The notes beneath the pieces were generated by a model. The model ran no database searches, was not told the origin of the DNA, and worked only from the letters and a program-made list of their open reading frames with translations. Positions 8,677 through 15,158 of a stretch of DNA of 17,785 bases are shown in pieces; position 1 is the stretch's first letter, and every line of letters begins with the position of its first letter. Origin of the DNA: Gammaproteobacteria bacterium (lineage in GTDB: Bacteria; Pseudomonadota; Gammaproteobacteria; SZUA-152); contig JAUWLO010000016.1 in the NCBI GenBank assembly GCA_030613605.1, positions 1 through 17,785 on the forward strand. The letters run 5' to 3'. The position numbers were made by a program, and so were the translations under genes.

Positions 8677-9009
8677 TTAACTGCAGCCTTTTGGACGGGG
8701 CAGGCCGCCAATCTTGTTGGCAGATTTGATTAGGCCGTAGGGAAACAGGCTATAGATGTATTTGCTGTCACTTCGGTCCTTGCCGTATTTCTTTTTCATA
8801 ATCTTGGAAAAAGCGCGTGGTTCGCAGACTTTGCCGGTCTCCTGAAAAAAGTCACGGGCTTCGTTGATGATGTCCCAGTGCTCATCGGTGAGTTCCACTT
8901 TCTCATTTTTAGCAATGGCGTGGGCCAGGTCCACACTCCATTCATTCAGATTTTCCAGCCAGCCCGCTTCGCTGAGCTGGATAATTTTGCCATCGACTTC
9001 TGCTTGCAT
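8677..9009 (-). CDS. DsrC/TusE-family sulfur carrier protein, single-cysteine type
   Basis: A 110-residue cytoplasmic protein of the DsrC/TusE/RspA family. Members carry sulfur on a C-terminal cysteine: TusE in the relay for 2-thiouridine of tRNA, DsrC as substrate of dissimilatory sulfite reductase. The signature end GGLPRPKGCS has the conserved penultimate Cys109. The second DsrC cysteine, expected 11 residues earlier, is Asn98 here. The protein therefore should not form the DsrC intramolecular disulfide or trisulfide and resembles TusE or RspA. An extra Cys62 lies in GKVCEPRAF. The body matches the family (EHWDIINEARDFF, YLYSLFP-like YIYSLFPYG). The ATG at 9009 has CTGGAG about 8 bases upstream. 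An inverted repeat of CsoR/CstR type lies upstream at 9089-9104, and the gene is divergent from a thioredoxin. Confidence 0.93.
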   Translation of the reverse strand: MQAEVDGKIIQLSEAGWLENLNEWSVDLAHAIAKNEKVELTDEHWDIINEARDFFQETGKVCEPRAFSKIMKKKYGKDRSDSKYIYSLFPYGLIKSANKIGGLPRPKGCS

Positions 9010-9055
9010 CTTGTTACTCCAGGTAATGGGTTTTGACTAAGGTTTACTTGGCCAT

Positions 9056-9086
9056 ATTGTAGCCTAAAACCAAGCATTATAGTCAA
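9056..9086 (-). promoter_or_regulatory. Candidate promoter of the DsrC/TusE-like gene
   Basis: On the minus strand TTGACT (9081-9086) and TACAAT (9056-9061) are separated by 19 bases, slightly long. A perfect TATAAT (9076-9081) overlaps the TTGACT and could be an alternative -10, but its -35 would be poor and would fall on the dyad at 9089-9104. Both readings place that dyad in an operator position. Confidence 0.4.
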
Positions 9087-9088
9087 GT

Positions 9089-9104
9089 ATACCCTTTGGG
9101 GTAT
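9089..9104. promoter_or_regulatory. Inverted repeat resembling a CsoR/CstR-family operator
   Basis: ATACCC-TTTG-GGGTAT has perfect 6-base arms. It resembles CsoR-family operators such as that of Bacillus copZA (ATACCC, four bases, GGGGTAT). The CsoR family includes copper, nickel/cobalt, formaldehyde and persulfide (CstR) sensors. Persulfide sensing would suit the sulfur-carrier gene it abuts. No such regulator gene is in the window, so the assignment rests on the motif only. Confidence 0.45.
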
Positions 9105-9119
9105 TTCCATACATAAATA

Positions 9120-9233
9120 ATGGGAATTAGGTTGAAGTTTAGCGTCGCTCTCGCATTTTTCGCTCTGCCGTCATGGGCAAAAAATTTAATGAAATCTTGT
9201 TTTTGTCCGATTAGGCACTATATTAGCATTTAA
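9120..9233 (+). CDS. Possible 37-residue exported peptide
   Basis: A short frame (ATG at 9120, TAA at 9231) reads like a complete signal peptide: MGIRLK, a hydrophobic core FSVALAFFAL, and PSWA|K, followed by about 17 residues with two cysteines. There is no clear ribosome site, and the frame overlaps the likely thioredoxin promoter region. It may be a real small gene, a remnant of an exported protein, or chance. Confidence is low. Confidence 0.2.
   Translation: MGIRLKFSVALAFFALPSWAKNLMKSCFCPIRHYISI
9197..9224 (+). promoter_or_regulatory. Candidate promoter of the thioredoxin gene
   Basis: TTGTTT (9197-9202), a 16-base spacer and TATATT (9219-9224) lie about 65 bases before the thioredoxin ATG. 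The match is moderate. Confidence 0.35.
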
Positions 9234-9291
9234 TGAATTACTAAGTCGTTTTTTTAAGATAATTTTTACTAAATAGTCCTGAGGTGTTGTC

Positions 9292-9672
9292 ATGGTGTTA
9301 GAAGTCACAAAAGAGAATTTTGTCGAGGTTATTGAAGGTAACGATATTGTCGTGGTGGATTTTTGGGCGCCCTGGTGCGGGCCTTGCAGGTCTTTTGCAC
9401 CCATTTTTGAGGCGGCTGCAGAGGCTAACCCGAATGTGGTTTTTGCCAAGATTAATACCGAAGATCAGCAGGAGCTGGCTGGCCATTTCCAGATTCGTTC
9501 TATTCCTACCCTGATGGTATTTCGCCAGAAAGTTATTGTTTTCTCTCAGCCTGGTGTAATGCAAGAGGGCGCATTGGCTAAACTGGTGGCAGGGATAGAG
9601 GCGCTGGATATGGATGCAGTACACAGGGATATTGCCGCTCAGGAGGCTGAAGCTGTAGCAGCGACTGCCTGA
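9292..9672 (+). CDS. Thioredoxin
   Basis: A 126-residue cytoplasmic thioredoxin that reduces protein disulfides, itself normally reduced by thioredoxin reductase. Visible motifs are FWAPWCGPC (Cys29 and Cys32) and the cis-proline IPTLMVF (Pro72). The final residues (about 107-126) form an Ala/Glu-rich tail beyond the canonical fold, so the protein is slightly longer than TrxA (about 109). The tail helix DMDAVHRDIAAQEAEA may mediate contacts; this is inference. The ATG at 9292 has GAGG about 8 bases upstream. It is divergent from the DsrC/TusE-like gene, which suggests linked redox and sulfur roles. A palindrome cluster lies directly downstream. It may be a specialised thioredoxin rather than the housekeeping copy; the sequence does not decide this. 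Confidence 0.95.
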   Translation: MVLEVTKENFVEVIEGNDIVVVDFWAPWCGPCRSFAPIFEAAAEANPNVVFAKINTEDQQELAGHFQIRSIPTLMVFRQKVIVFSQPGVMQEGALAKLVAGIEALDMDAVHRDIAAQEAEAVAATA

Positions 9673-9678
9673 TTTTGA

Positions 9679-9834
9679 CCATGGATTTGTACATGGGCAG
9701 ATAAATGCTCGGTCTCCGTTCCAGGCTCGACCCTATCGATTCCATCCATGGAATCGTCCCGCATTATCTGCATTTCCCACATCCATGTGGGTCATGTACA
9801 AGTGTCGCGTAAGGCCATGGATGGCCGTAGCGAC
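9679..9834. repeat. Nested palindrome cluster between convergent genes
   Basis: The whole thioredoxin/J-protein convergent gap is palindromic. Outer arms are TTGTACATG (9687-9695) and CATGTACAA (9793-9801). Inside them GCAGATAAATGC (9697-9708) pairs with GCATTATCTGC (9761-9771) with one bulge. Smaller perfect hairpins are CGATTCCAT-CC-ATGGAATCG (9737-9756), CCCACAT-CC-ATGTGGG (9776-9791) and GGCCAT-GG-ATGGCC (9813-9826). The last is flanked by GTCGC (9804-9808) and GCGAC (9830-9834). All small hairpins share an ATCCAT/ATGGAT core with different arms. It may serve as a bidirectional transcript end, a REP- or MITE-like element, or both. No transposase is nearby. Confidence 0.75.
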
Positions 9835-9856
9835 GGGTCTTTCTCTACCTCGTTAC

Positions 9857-10600
9857 CTATTTGCTCAACAAACAGTCCTTGGCGAGATTAATTTTGGTCG
9901 CCAGATAATCAGACCCCCCCTTGTCTGGATGCAGTTTATGCATAAGGCGCCGGTGTGCCTGGGTAATTTCCTGTTCACTGGCGTTTTTCTCCACGCCCAG
10001 AATCTCCCGTGCCTCATCCAGCGTCATGCTGTCTGAAGTCGGGGCAGCAGCTTCATTATTTGTTTGAGTCTCTGTTTGTTGGCGCCATTCGGAATGGCAA
10101 CGGTCCAGATAGGCTTCCAGCAGCGAGGCAGATTCAGGGTCGAACCGTCGGCATTCTGAATACAGGTTAAGCAACTCGTCCAGATTGAGTTGGCTGAGCA
10201 GTCGGTCTTCATAACCCCCATCCAGAACCTCGCCATCCATCTCTCCGCTATCGTGATCCAGCGTCATACGAAGGAAGCGGGTTTCTACCGTTGATGTCTG
10301 CCCGGTTTTGGGTGCCTGGTAAGATTGTTTTGCCTGATAGCGCCCATAAACATTTTTTGCCAGCGGTAAAAAGCGGAGTAAACCAAATGCACGTCGGGCA
10401 AATGGCAGTACAGCAGCACCTGCAGCAATCACCCAGTGCAAACGTCCGGTAGCTGCGAGGCCGATTAAAACAATTGCAACACCCCAAAGCGCGGCTTGCT
10501 TAAGTGCGCGGCTGACTTGTTCGGGAGGCGTACGCATAAACCAGCGATAGCCCAGCCACGCGAGAAAGAGTAGAGCAACAAGGATAACTAGTCTTGGCAT
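9857..10600 (-). CDS. Membrane-anchored protein with C-terminal J domain
   Basis: A 247-residue type III J protein. J domains stimulate the ATPase of Hsp70 (DnaK) at a specific place. Hydrophobic segments at about residues 3-20 and 36-72 anchor it in the inner membrane. A variable middle part contains an acidic helix region (LDELLNLYSECRRFDPESASLLEAYLDRC). The J domain is at residues 192-247: MTLDEAREILGV, AHRRLMHKLHPDKGG with HPD at 224-226, then an early end (INLAKDCLL). This compact C-terminal J domain resembles the Pam18/TIM14 type. It is the last gene of a four-gene run, 38 bases after the VWA-like gene. The ribosome site is weak, so translation may depend on its upstream neighbour. The client is unknown. 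A role in assembling a membrane complex with the VWA-like protein is inference. Confidence 0.88.
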   Translation of the reverse strand: MPRLVILVALLFLAWLGYRWFMRTPPEQVSRALKQAALWGVAIVLIGLAATGRLHWVIAAGAAVLPFARRAFGLLRFLPLAKNVYGRYQAKQSYQAPKTGQTSTVETRFLRMTLDHDSGEMDGEVLDGGYEDRLLSQLNLDELLNLYSECRRFDPESASLLEAYLDRCHSEWRQQTETQTNNEAAAPTSDSMTLDEAREILGVEKNASEQEITQAHRRLMHKLHPDKGGSDYLATKINLAKDCLLSK

Positions 10601-10638
10601 ATTTCTTGTGACATTTTATTAGTAAAAAGACTCGATGT

Positions 10639-11376
10639 TTATTTCTGTTTGCCGAGTTTGAGTATCACACTGCCATGGCTGGCGTGAAAATTTTCCAGCG
10701 CTTTGTGCCCGCCAGCGGCGTACACAGCAACGGCACTGAGCAGATCTCGTAATTGTTTGGCGCTGCCTGCATCGAAGGGGCAATAAGCTCCACCGGATAA
10801 GTGCGCGATTTGTAAAAAGGCTTTTGCGGCCATGGGGTCGTGTCCCTCCTGAAACATAAAAACCGGGATACCCAGCAGACCTAACTCACCGGCGGTGTGG
10901 CCGAGTTTGTCGATGTCTTCTTCTACGCTATCACCAATAAATACCAGGGCATTTATTTTTGCTGCCCTTGGTTTAGAGGCTGATTTGGCGCTAGTTTTCG
11001 CTTCGCTGATGCAGTGTTTGAGTATCCTGTTGATCTGGGTGTGCCCGGCGGCGCAATGCACAGCGGACATTTGACGCAGCAGTTGATCGGTATTACTCAG
11101 CCACGGGCTGGCGTGGAATTCGGCAAAGCCACGGTAATAACAGAGCTGAATTTCAAGGCCGCCCAGGTTTGCTGTTTCGCTGAACATTTGTGCCTGCAGG
11201 TGTGAGGCATGATCCCAGCTGGGCTCGCGACTGGCGGTGGCGTCCATTGCAAAAATCAGCCGACCTTTGTTGCCTGACGTTGTGGCCGCAGGGGTGGCGC
11301 GTACTTTGGTAAGAAAAGCATTGACGTCTGCCGTGCTGGATTTACTTGGTAGTTTTTTATTAGGGTTGTCGCTCAT
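10639..11376 (-). CDS. VWA-like (von Willebrand A fold) protein
   Basis: A 245-residue cytoplasmic protein with a von Willebrand A-like fold. VWA domains bind a metal through a MIDAS site and act in complex assembly. Residues 40-49 read LIFAMDATAS, a DxTxS variant of the DxSxS MIDAS motif. Further downstream are a conserved-looking threonine (GHTQINRIL) and VFIGDSVEED, where MIDAS acids are often found. The end AVYAAGGHKALENF is helical. There is no signal peptide or membrane segment. The ATG at 11376 lies 12 bases after the purT stop, with GGATC upstream. It is followed by the membrane J-domain gene, and the pair may work together. The substrate or complex cannot be named from the sequence. 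Confidence 0.82.
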   Translation of the reverse strand: MSDNPNKKLPSKSSTADVNAFLTKVRATPAATTSGNKGRLIFAMDATASREPSWDHASHLQAQMFSETANLGGLEIQLCYYRGFAEFHASPWLSNTDQLLRQMSAVHCAAGHTQINRILKHCISEAKTSAKSASKPRAAKINALVFIGDSVEEDIDKLGHTAGELGLLGIPVFMFQEGHDPMAAKAFLQIAHLSGGAYCPFDAGSAKQLRDLLSAVAVYAAGGHKALENFHASHGSVILKLGKQK

Positions 11377-11388
11377 GCTGGATCCGAT

Positions 11389-12615
11389 CTATTCGCTGAC
11401 CGGTTTTACCATTGAAGCTGCCTGTTTGGCGCGTTTAAGTGCATCCTCAATAGAATTGCCACTCTTGTTGTTGCCATAAGCCAGCGCCACGCCCATACGT
11501 CTACGGGCAAAAGATTCCGGTTTACCAAACAGACGCAAATCTGTCTGTGGCACGCGCAAGGCTTCGTCGATGCCGGTGAAGGCGATACCTTTTTTTTCCA
11601 GCCCGCCGTAAATCACCGCGCTGGCGCCGGGTTCCCGTAACGAGGTGTCGACAGGCAGGCCGAGTATGGCGCGTGCATGCAATTCAAACTCATTTTGGGC
11701 CTGGGTGGCCATGGTGACCATGCCGGTATCGTGCGGGCGGGGGCTGACTTCGCTAAACCAGACGTCATCACCCTTGATGAATAATTCCACGCCAAACAGA
11801 CCGCGACCACCTAGCTGCCCGGTGACGGCTTCAGCAATTTCACGTGAACGGGTGAGTGCCTTTTTGCTCATGGGCTGGGGTTGCCAGCTTTCAACATAGT
11901 CGCCGTTGACCTGTTTGTGTCCAATAGGTTCGCAAAAAACCGTTTGCACTTCCCCGTTTTTATTCTCCTGGTAACTTAGGGCCCTTACGGTAAGCAGTGT
12001 GATTTCGTAATCGAAGTCGATCATCTCTTCGACGATGACGCGGTTGTGACTCACACGTCCTCCGCTCATGGCGTAGTCCCAGGCTTTGCTTACGTCTTCT
12101 GGTTCGAGGATGGTGGATTGCCCTTTGCCGGATGATGACATGACCGGTTTAACAATACAGGGGTAACCAACGCCGCCATCAATCGCCATCTGTAACTCGT
12201 TGAGTGATTCCGCAAAGGCATAACGCGAAGTGGGAATTTTAAGCTCTTCCGCCGCCAAACGGCGAATACCTTCACGATTCATGGTGAGTTGCGTGGCACG
12301 TGCGGTAGGAATAACTTCCGCTAGCCCTTCGGCTTCGATCTCGGCCAGCATGTTGGTATCAATGGCCTCAATTTCCGGCACAATGAGGTGGGGCTGTTCT
12401 AGTTTGACCAGTGCTTTAAGTGCATCACCATCAGTCATATTGATTGTGTGAGAGCGATGGGCGACCTGGTGGCCTGGGGCATTGTCGTAACGATCAACGG
12501 CAATCACTTCAACCCCCAGTCGTTGTAACGCGATAATCACTTCTTTGCCCAGTTCGCCGCTACCCAATAGCATGACCTTTGTTGCGCTTTTAGAAAGAGG
12601 TGTGCCTATTTTCAT
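11389..12615 (-). CDS. purT: Formate-dependent phosphoribosylglycinamide formyltransferase
   Basis: PurT makes formyl-GAR from GAR, formate and ATP, the folate-independent version of purine step three. The protein has 408 residues (E. coli 392) and an ATP-grasp fold. Visible landmarks are VMLLGSGELGKEV (preATP-grasp nucleotide motif), DRYDNAPGHQVAHRSH, VPEIEAI, TMNREGIRRLAAEEL, KPVMSSSGKGQS (ATP loop), LFGVELF and SEVSPRPHDTGMVT (metal and nucleotide site). Alignment from memory with E. coli PurT is nearly collinear. The few extra residues include a short insertion near YQENKNGEVQT. ATG at 12615 has AAGGC upstream and starts 9 bases after the DUF3549-like gene. It sits in the middle of a probable operon with genes of no obvious purine role. 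Confidence 0.98.
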   Translation of the reverse strand: MKIGTPLSKSATKVMLLGSGELGKEVIIALQRLGVEVIAVDRYDNAPGHQVAHRSHTINMTDGDALKALVKLEQPHLIVPEIEAIDTNMLAEIEAEGLAEVIPTARATQLTMNREGIRRLAAEELKIPTSRYAFAESLNELQMAIDGGVGYPCIVKPVMSSSGKGQSTILEPEDVSKAWDYAMSGGRVSHNRVIVEEMIDFDYEITLLTVRALSYQENKNGEVQTVFCEPIGHKQVNGDYVESWQPQPMSKKALTRSREIAEAVTGQLGGRGLFGVELFIKGDDVWFSEVSPRPHDTGMVTMATQAQNEFELHARAILGLPVDTSLREPGASAVIYGGLEKKGIAFTGIDEALRVPQTDLRLFGKPESFARRRMGVALAYGNNKSGNSIEDALKRAKQAASMVKPVSE

Positions 12616-12624
12616 TTTTTTGCC

Positions 12625-13737
12625 TTAATGTGCGCCAGAGGATTTTTGTACTGACTGATAAAATACGCCGATGGCGGTGGCGAGTTGTTCCGAACGTTCC
12701 GGTTTGCGAAAGTCTTCTTTTATGAGCTGACGCAATCCTGGTAAAAATAGTAAGTCGGCCATGATGCCATTGAAAGCCTGTTGACCAGAATCACACGACG
12801 CCAGATTCTCGAGAAAACTAAATCGTAATGCAGAATCTTCCAGTGTTTCCCACGCGCGTCCGCCGATGGCGGCCAATACTTCCACATTGCGGCCGGTTGG
12901 ATTTTTTAACACAGATTGAATGGTGATGATGACGGTGTTTCGATCTGTGCTATGCGATAGCCCGCGAATACCAGCAGCAACCTCTATAGCATTTTCGTCT
13001 TTTAACGCTTTACTGATACGTTCTGCAATAGCCTGTGTGAGAGTTTTGTCGAGTGCATTGTTTTCAAGGCAGCTACATAAGGCCGCAAATGGGGTGGTCG
13101 GTATGTGCGGGATTGCCTGTGCTAATGTTTGAGCATTATTGCGTTTATAAAAATTAGGGCCATCAGAGTTTTCCTCATCAAGTCGTGCCACGACATCGGC
13201 AATACCCTGCAAACCAACAAAATTCCATTGTTCAAACCCGGGTTTACCCGTGAAGTAATCCCTGGCATGTGCGTAAAATTGACTTGCGGGGGCTTCTGTT
13301 TGTTTTGATATTTTGGCATGAAATACGGCCATGCGATCTTCGCGTGGGGTAAAACCATGAGGATTGTCGTCTGGTGTTGGCTGCTGGGATTCTTTATCTA
13401 ATGCGTCATTTAATGTCTCGTCTAACTGTTTAATGACATGACGTAAGAAATCATCGCGTGCGGCTTGTTGCAGCAGTCCCTGTTCATCCAGTGGTAATTT
13501 GACGAACCAGATATTGTGGGAAGGGGCTGTCTGGTCGTTGGTCACGGTCTGAGGGTATTGAAACAGAATGCCTAACCAGGCTGCTTGCAGAAACGGTTGT
13601 GGATAGGGTATCTCGGCCGTTTCAAAACGGCGCATAACATCGAGTGGGATTTCCGCCACACGACGACCCATGTCGAAAAAACTTACCTGGGCACCGCCCT
13701 GTTCCAGGAAATCGCAAATAGTTAATGGGTTGTTCAT
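12625..13737 (-). CDS. DUF3549-like protein
   Basis: A 370-residue soluble protein. The opening (FLEQGGAQVSFFDMGRRVAEIPLDVMRRFE) and the helical repeat-like C-terminal half match my memory of the gammaproteobacterial DUF3549 family, whose function is not known. The middle has WFVKLPLDEQGLL, a charged linker (about 115-135) and RDYFTGKPGFEQWNFVGLQGIADVVARLD. Residues 215-360 form repeated helices such as LAAIGGRAWETLED and LRQLIKEDFRKPERSEQLA, perhaps HEAT-like. There is no signal peptide or membrane segment. It is the first of four close genes with purT, the VWA-like and the J-domain gene, so its promoter in the 109 bases upstream probably drives them all. The ATG at 13737 has no strong ribosome site. 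Confidence 0.75.
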   Translation of the reverse strand: MNNPLTICDFLEQGGAQVSFFDMGRRVAEIPLDVMRRFETAEIPYPQPFLQAAWLGILFQYPQTVTNDQTAPSHNIWFVKLPLDEQGLLQQAARDDFLRHVIKQLDETLNDALDKESQQPTPDDNPHGFTPREDRMAVFHAKISKQTEAPASQFYAHARDYFTGKPGFEQWNFVGLQGIADVVARLDEENSDGPNFYKRNNAQTLAQAIPHIPTTPFAALCSCLENNALDKTLTQAIAERISKALKDENAIEVAAGIRGLSHSTDRNTVIITIQSVLKNPTGRNVEVLAAIGGRAWETLEDSALRFSFLENLASCDSGQQAFNGIMADLLFLPGLRQLIKEDFRKPERSEQLATAIGVFYQSVQKSSGAH

Positions 13738-13846
13738 CAGGCGATTTTAGCAAACGACGGGGTAACAAACGACCGCCTGGATTATTTTCTAACGAAGCCC
13801 TTTTCCCGAACTAAACACTCGCTAAGTAAATTTTTAGTAGAGCAGG

Positions 13847-14254
13847 TCAGTTTCTTGAGCGATAGCCAAATTCACCCACCCAGGTATCTTTTTGATAATC
13901 GATCCTTAGCCAGTGGGGGATATAGGCTTTGGTATTGGTGATGGGGAAGTCGGTGAGCGGTGGCTCATCACCCTCGTAGTCTTTGCCGCAGGCTTTTGTC
14001 ATCACGGGGCGAAAACGGATTCGCATGCGGTCATTGAGTCGGGCTTCCAGTGAGGGTTTTTCATCTGTGCTATTGCTTACGTCAGTAAAACGAACTTGCT
14101 TACGAATCAGACAGCTGAAATAAAGTTCCATTTCGACGGCCAGTGGTTTGATGCGACGACTGAGGGCATTGCGTGCAGTTTCGCTAAGGGTGACATCAAC
14201 AGATTTGCCTAATAGTTCAATGCTGTGATTCAGTGTCATTTCCATAACAAGCAT
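13847..14254 (-). CDS. Hypothetical small soluble protein
   Basis: I do not recognise this protein. The start at 14254 (MLVMEMTLNHSIELLG, 135 residues) is preferred because AGGTGG lies 8 bases upstream; an ATG at 14269 would add five residues but has no ribosome site. The N-terminal half looks like an amphipathic alpha/beta domain (SIELLGKSVDVTLSETARNALSRRIKPLAVEMELYFSCLI). Residues from about 60 on are basic and aromatic, with RMRIRFRPVMTKACG, an acidic turn (GDEPPLTDF) and a conserved-looking end IPHWLRIDYQKDTWVGEFGYRSR. There are two cysteines. It lies alone between the DUF3549-like gene and the RRM gene, with 238 bases upstream containing only weak promoter-like boxes (AAGACA, 18 bases, TACAAT). 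Confidence 0.75.
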   Translation of the reverse strand: MLVMEMTLNHSIELLGKSVDVTLSETARNALSRRIKPLAVEMELYFSCLIRKQVRFTDVSNSTDEKPSLEARLNDRMRIRFRPVMTKACGKDYEGDEPPLTDFPITNTKAYIPHWLRIDYQKDTWVGEFGYRSRN

Positions 14255-14507
14255 GATGGGCCACCTCATTGGTTAAGTTCTGTATGACTCATTGTAGTCA
14301 CAAAAGGTCATCTGTGTCTTTAGACTTATTACCGTTGATTGCGTTACAGAGTGTGGTATGGAAATTGAGGATAATATGTAGGTAATACCCCCTATTTCTG
14401 TTTTTCGGATATTGATTGCAAGCTTGTTAATTAACTTTTTAGAAATAAAGTGTGAACCCTGCTGGATATTGAGTTTTTATAAAAATAAGAAGGAATCAGA
14501 GAAATGT

Positions 14508-14975
14508 TTATCGTTGCTTGGCTTCACTGACACGCAAAGTGCGGCCACAGAATTCTGTGCCATCGAGTTTTTTAATGGCGATTAGTGCTCCATTGCCTTC
14601 CATTTCAACAAAACCGTAACCGCGGGGGCGACGGGTTTCGCGATCGGTCATGATTCGCACCGAGTCTACCCGGCCATATTGTCCGAACAGGTCACTCAAA
14701 GCATTGCGCCGTGCACTGTAGGCCAGGTTACCAACGTAGAGGCTGATGATTTCACTGTCGCCTGCAGACTTGGACGACGGTTTTTTGCTTTTGGTTTTTG
14801 AGGAAGGCACAACAAAAACGCCGACCAAATGCCCAATAAACAGACCAACGGCAAGAATAATGGCGCTGTTCGATGTGCCCTGTGCCCGCATAAGTGCGAA
14901 GGCCAGGCCAGCCAACAGACCGGCGATAATTAAGCTACCAATGTATTGAAGGAAAGAGGGTGCTTTAAATGTCAT
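14508..14975 (-). CDS. Membrane-anchored RRM RNA-binding protein
   Basis: A 155-residue protein with two N-terminal membrane helices (about 9-29 and 38-57), a basic Lys/Ser linker (residues 58-72) and one RNA-recognition motif. RNP2 is LYVGNL (79-84) and RNP1 is RGYGFVEM (118-125), with the aromatic residues that stack on RNA bases. The RRM would face the cytoplasm if the two helices form a hairpin. Bacterial RRM proteins are usually short and soluble, so the membrane anchor is unusual. It may localise RNA at the inner membrane; this is inference. The ATG at 14975 has a poor ribosome site. No gene on either side is close enough for a clear operon. Confidence 0.9.
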   Translation of the reverse strand: MTFKAPSFLQYIGSLIIAGLLAGLAFALMRAQGTSNSAIILAVGLFIGHLVGVFVVPSSKTKSKKPSSKSAGDSEIISLYVGNLAYSARRNALSDLFGQYGRVDSVRIMTDRETRRPRGYGFVEMEGNGALIAIKKLDGTEFCGRTLRVSEAKQR

Positions 14976-15043
14976 TATTTTTAGTACTCGTTCTTTTAAT
15001 GGCTATTAAGAAATTGTTTATGAGTTAGTGAGCATGGCTGTAA

Positions 15044-15063
15044 AAAACGCCAGAGCGCGTTTT
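15044..15063 (-). terminator. Intrinsic terminator after the PilZ gene
   Basis: AAAACGC (15044-15050) and GCGTTTT (15057-15063) form a 7-base stem with loop CAGAGC. On the minus strand the stem runs into six T. It lies about 95 bases after the stop of the PilZ gene. Confidence 0.55.
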
Positions 15064-15158
15064 ATACCAGATGTACCATGTATTTTCGACTGCCGCTTGA
15101 TAGCTGAGGTTGTCAGGCTGCTGAGATTAGGGAGGGTGTGTTGTGTAAAAACAAAAGG

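Noticed and set aside
14388..14398. Second CsoR-like site near AATACCCCCTATT
   Set aside because: Only one half resembles the motif; there is no GGGTAT arm, so it is not a dyad.
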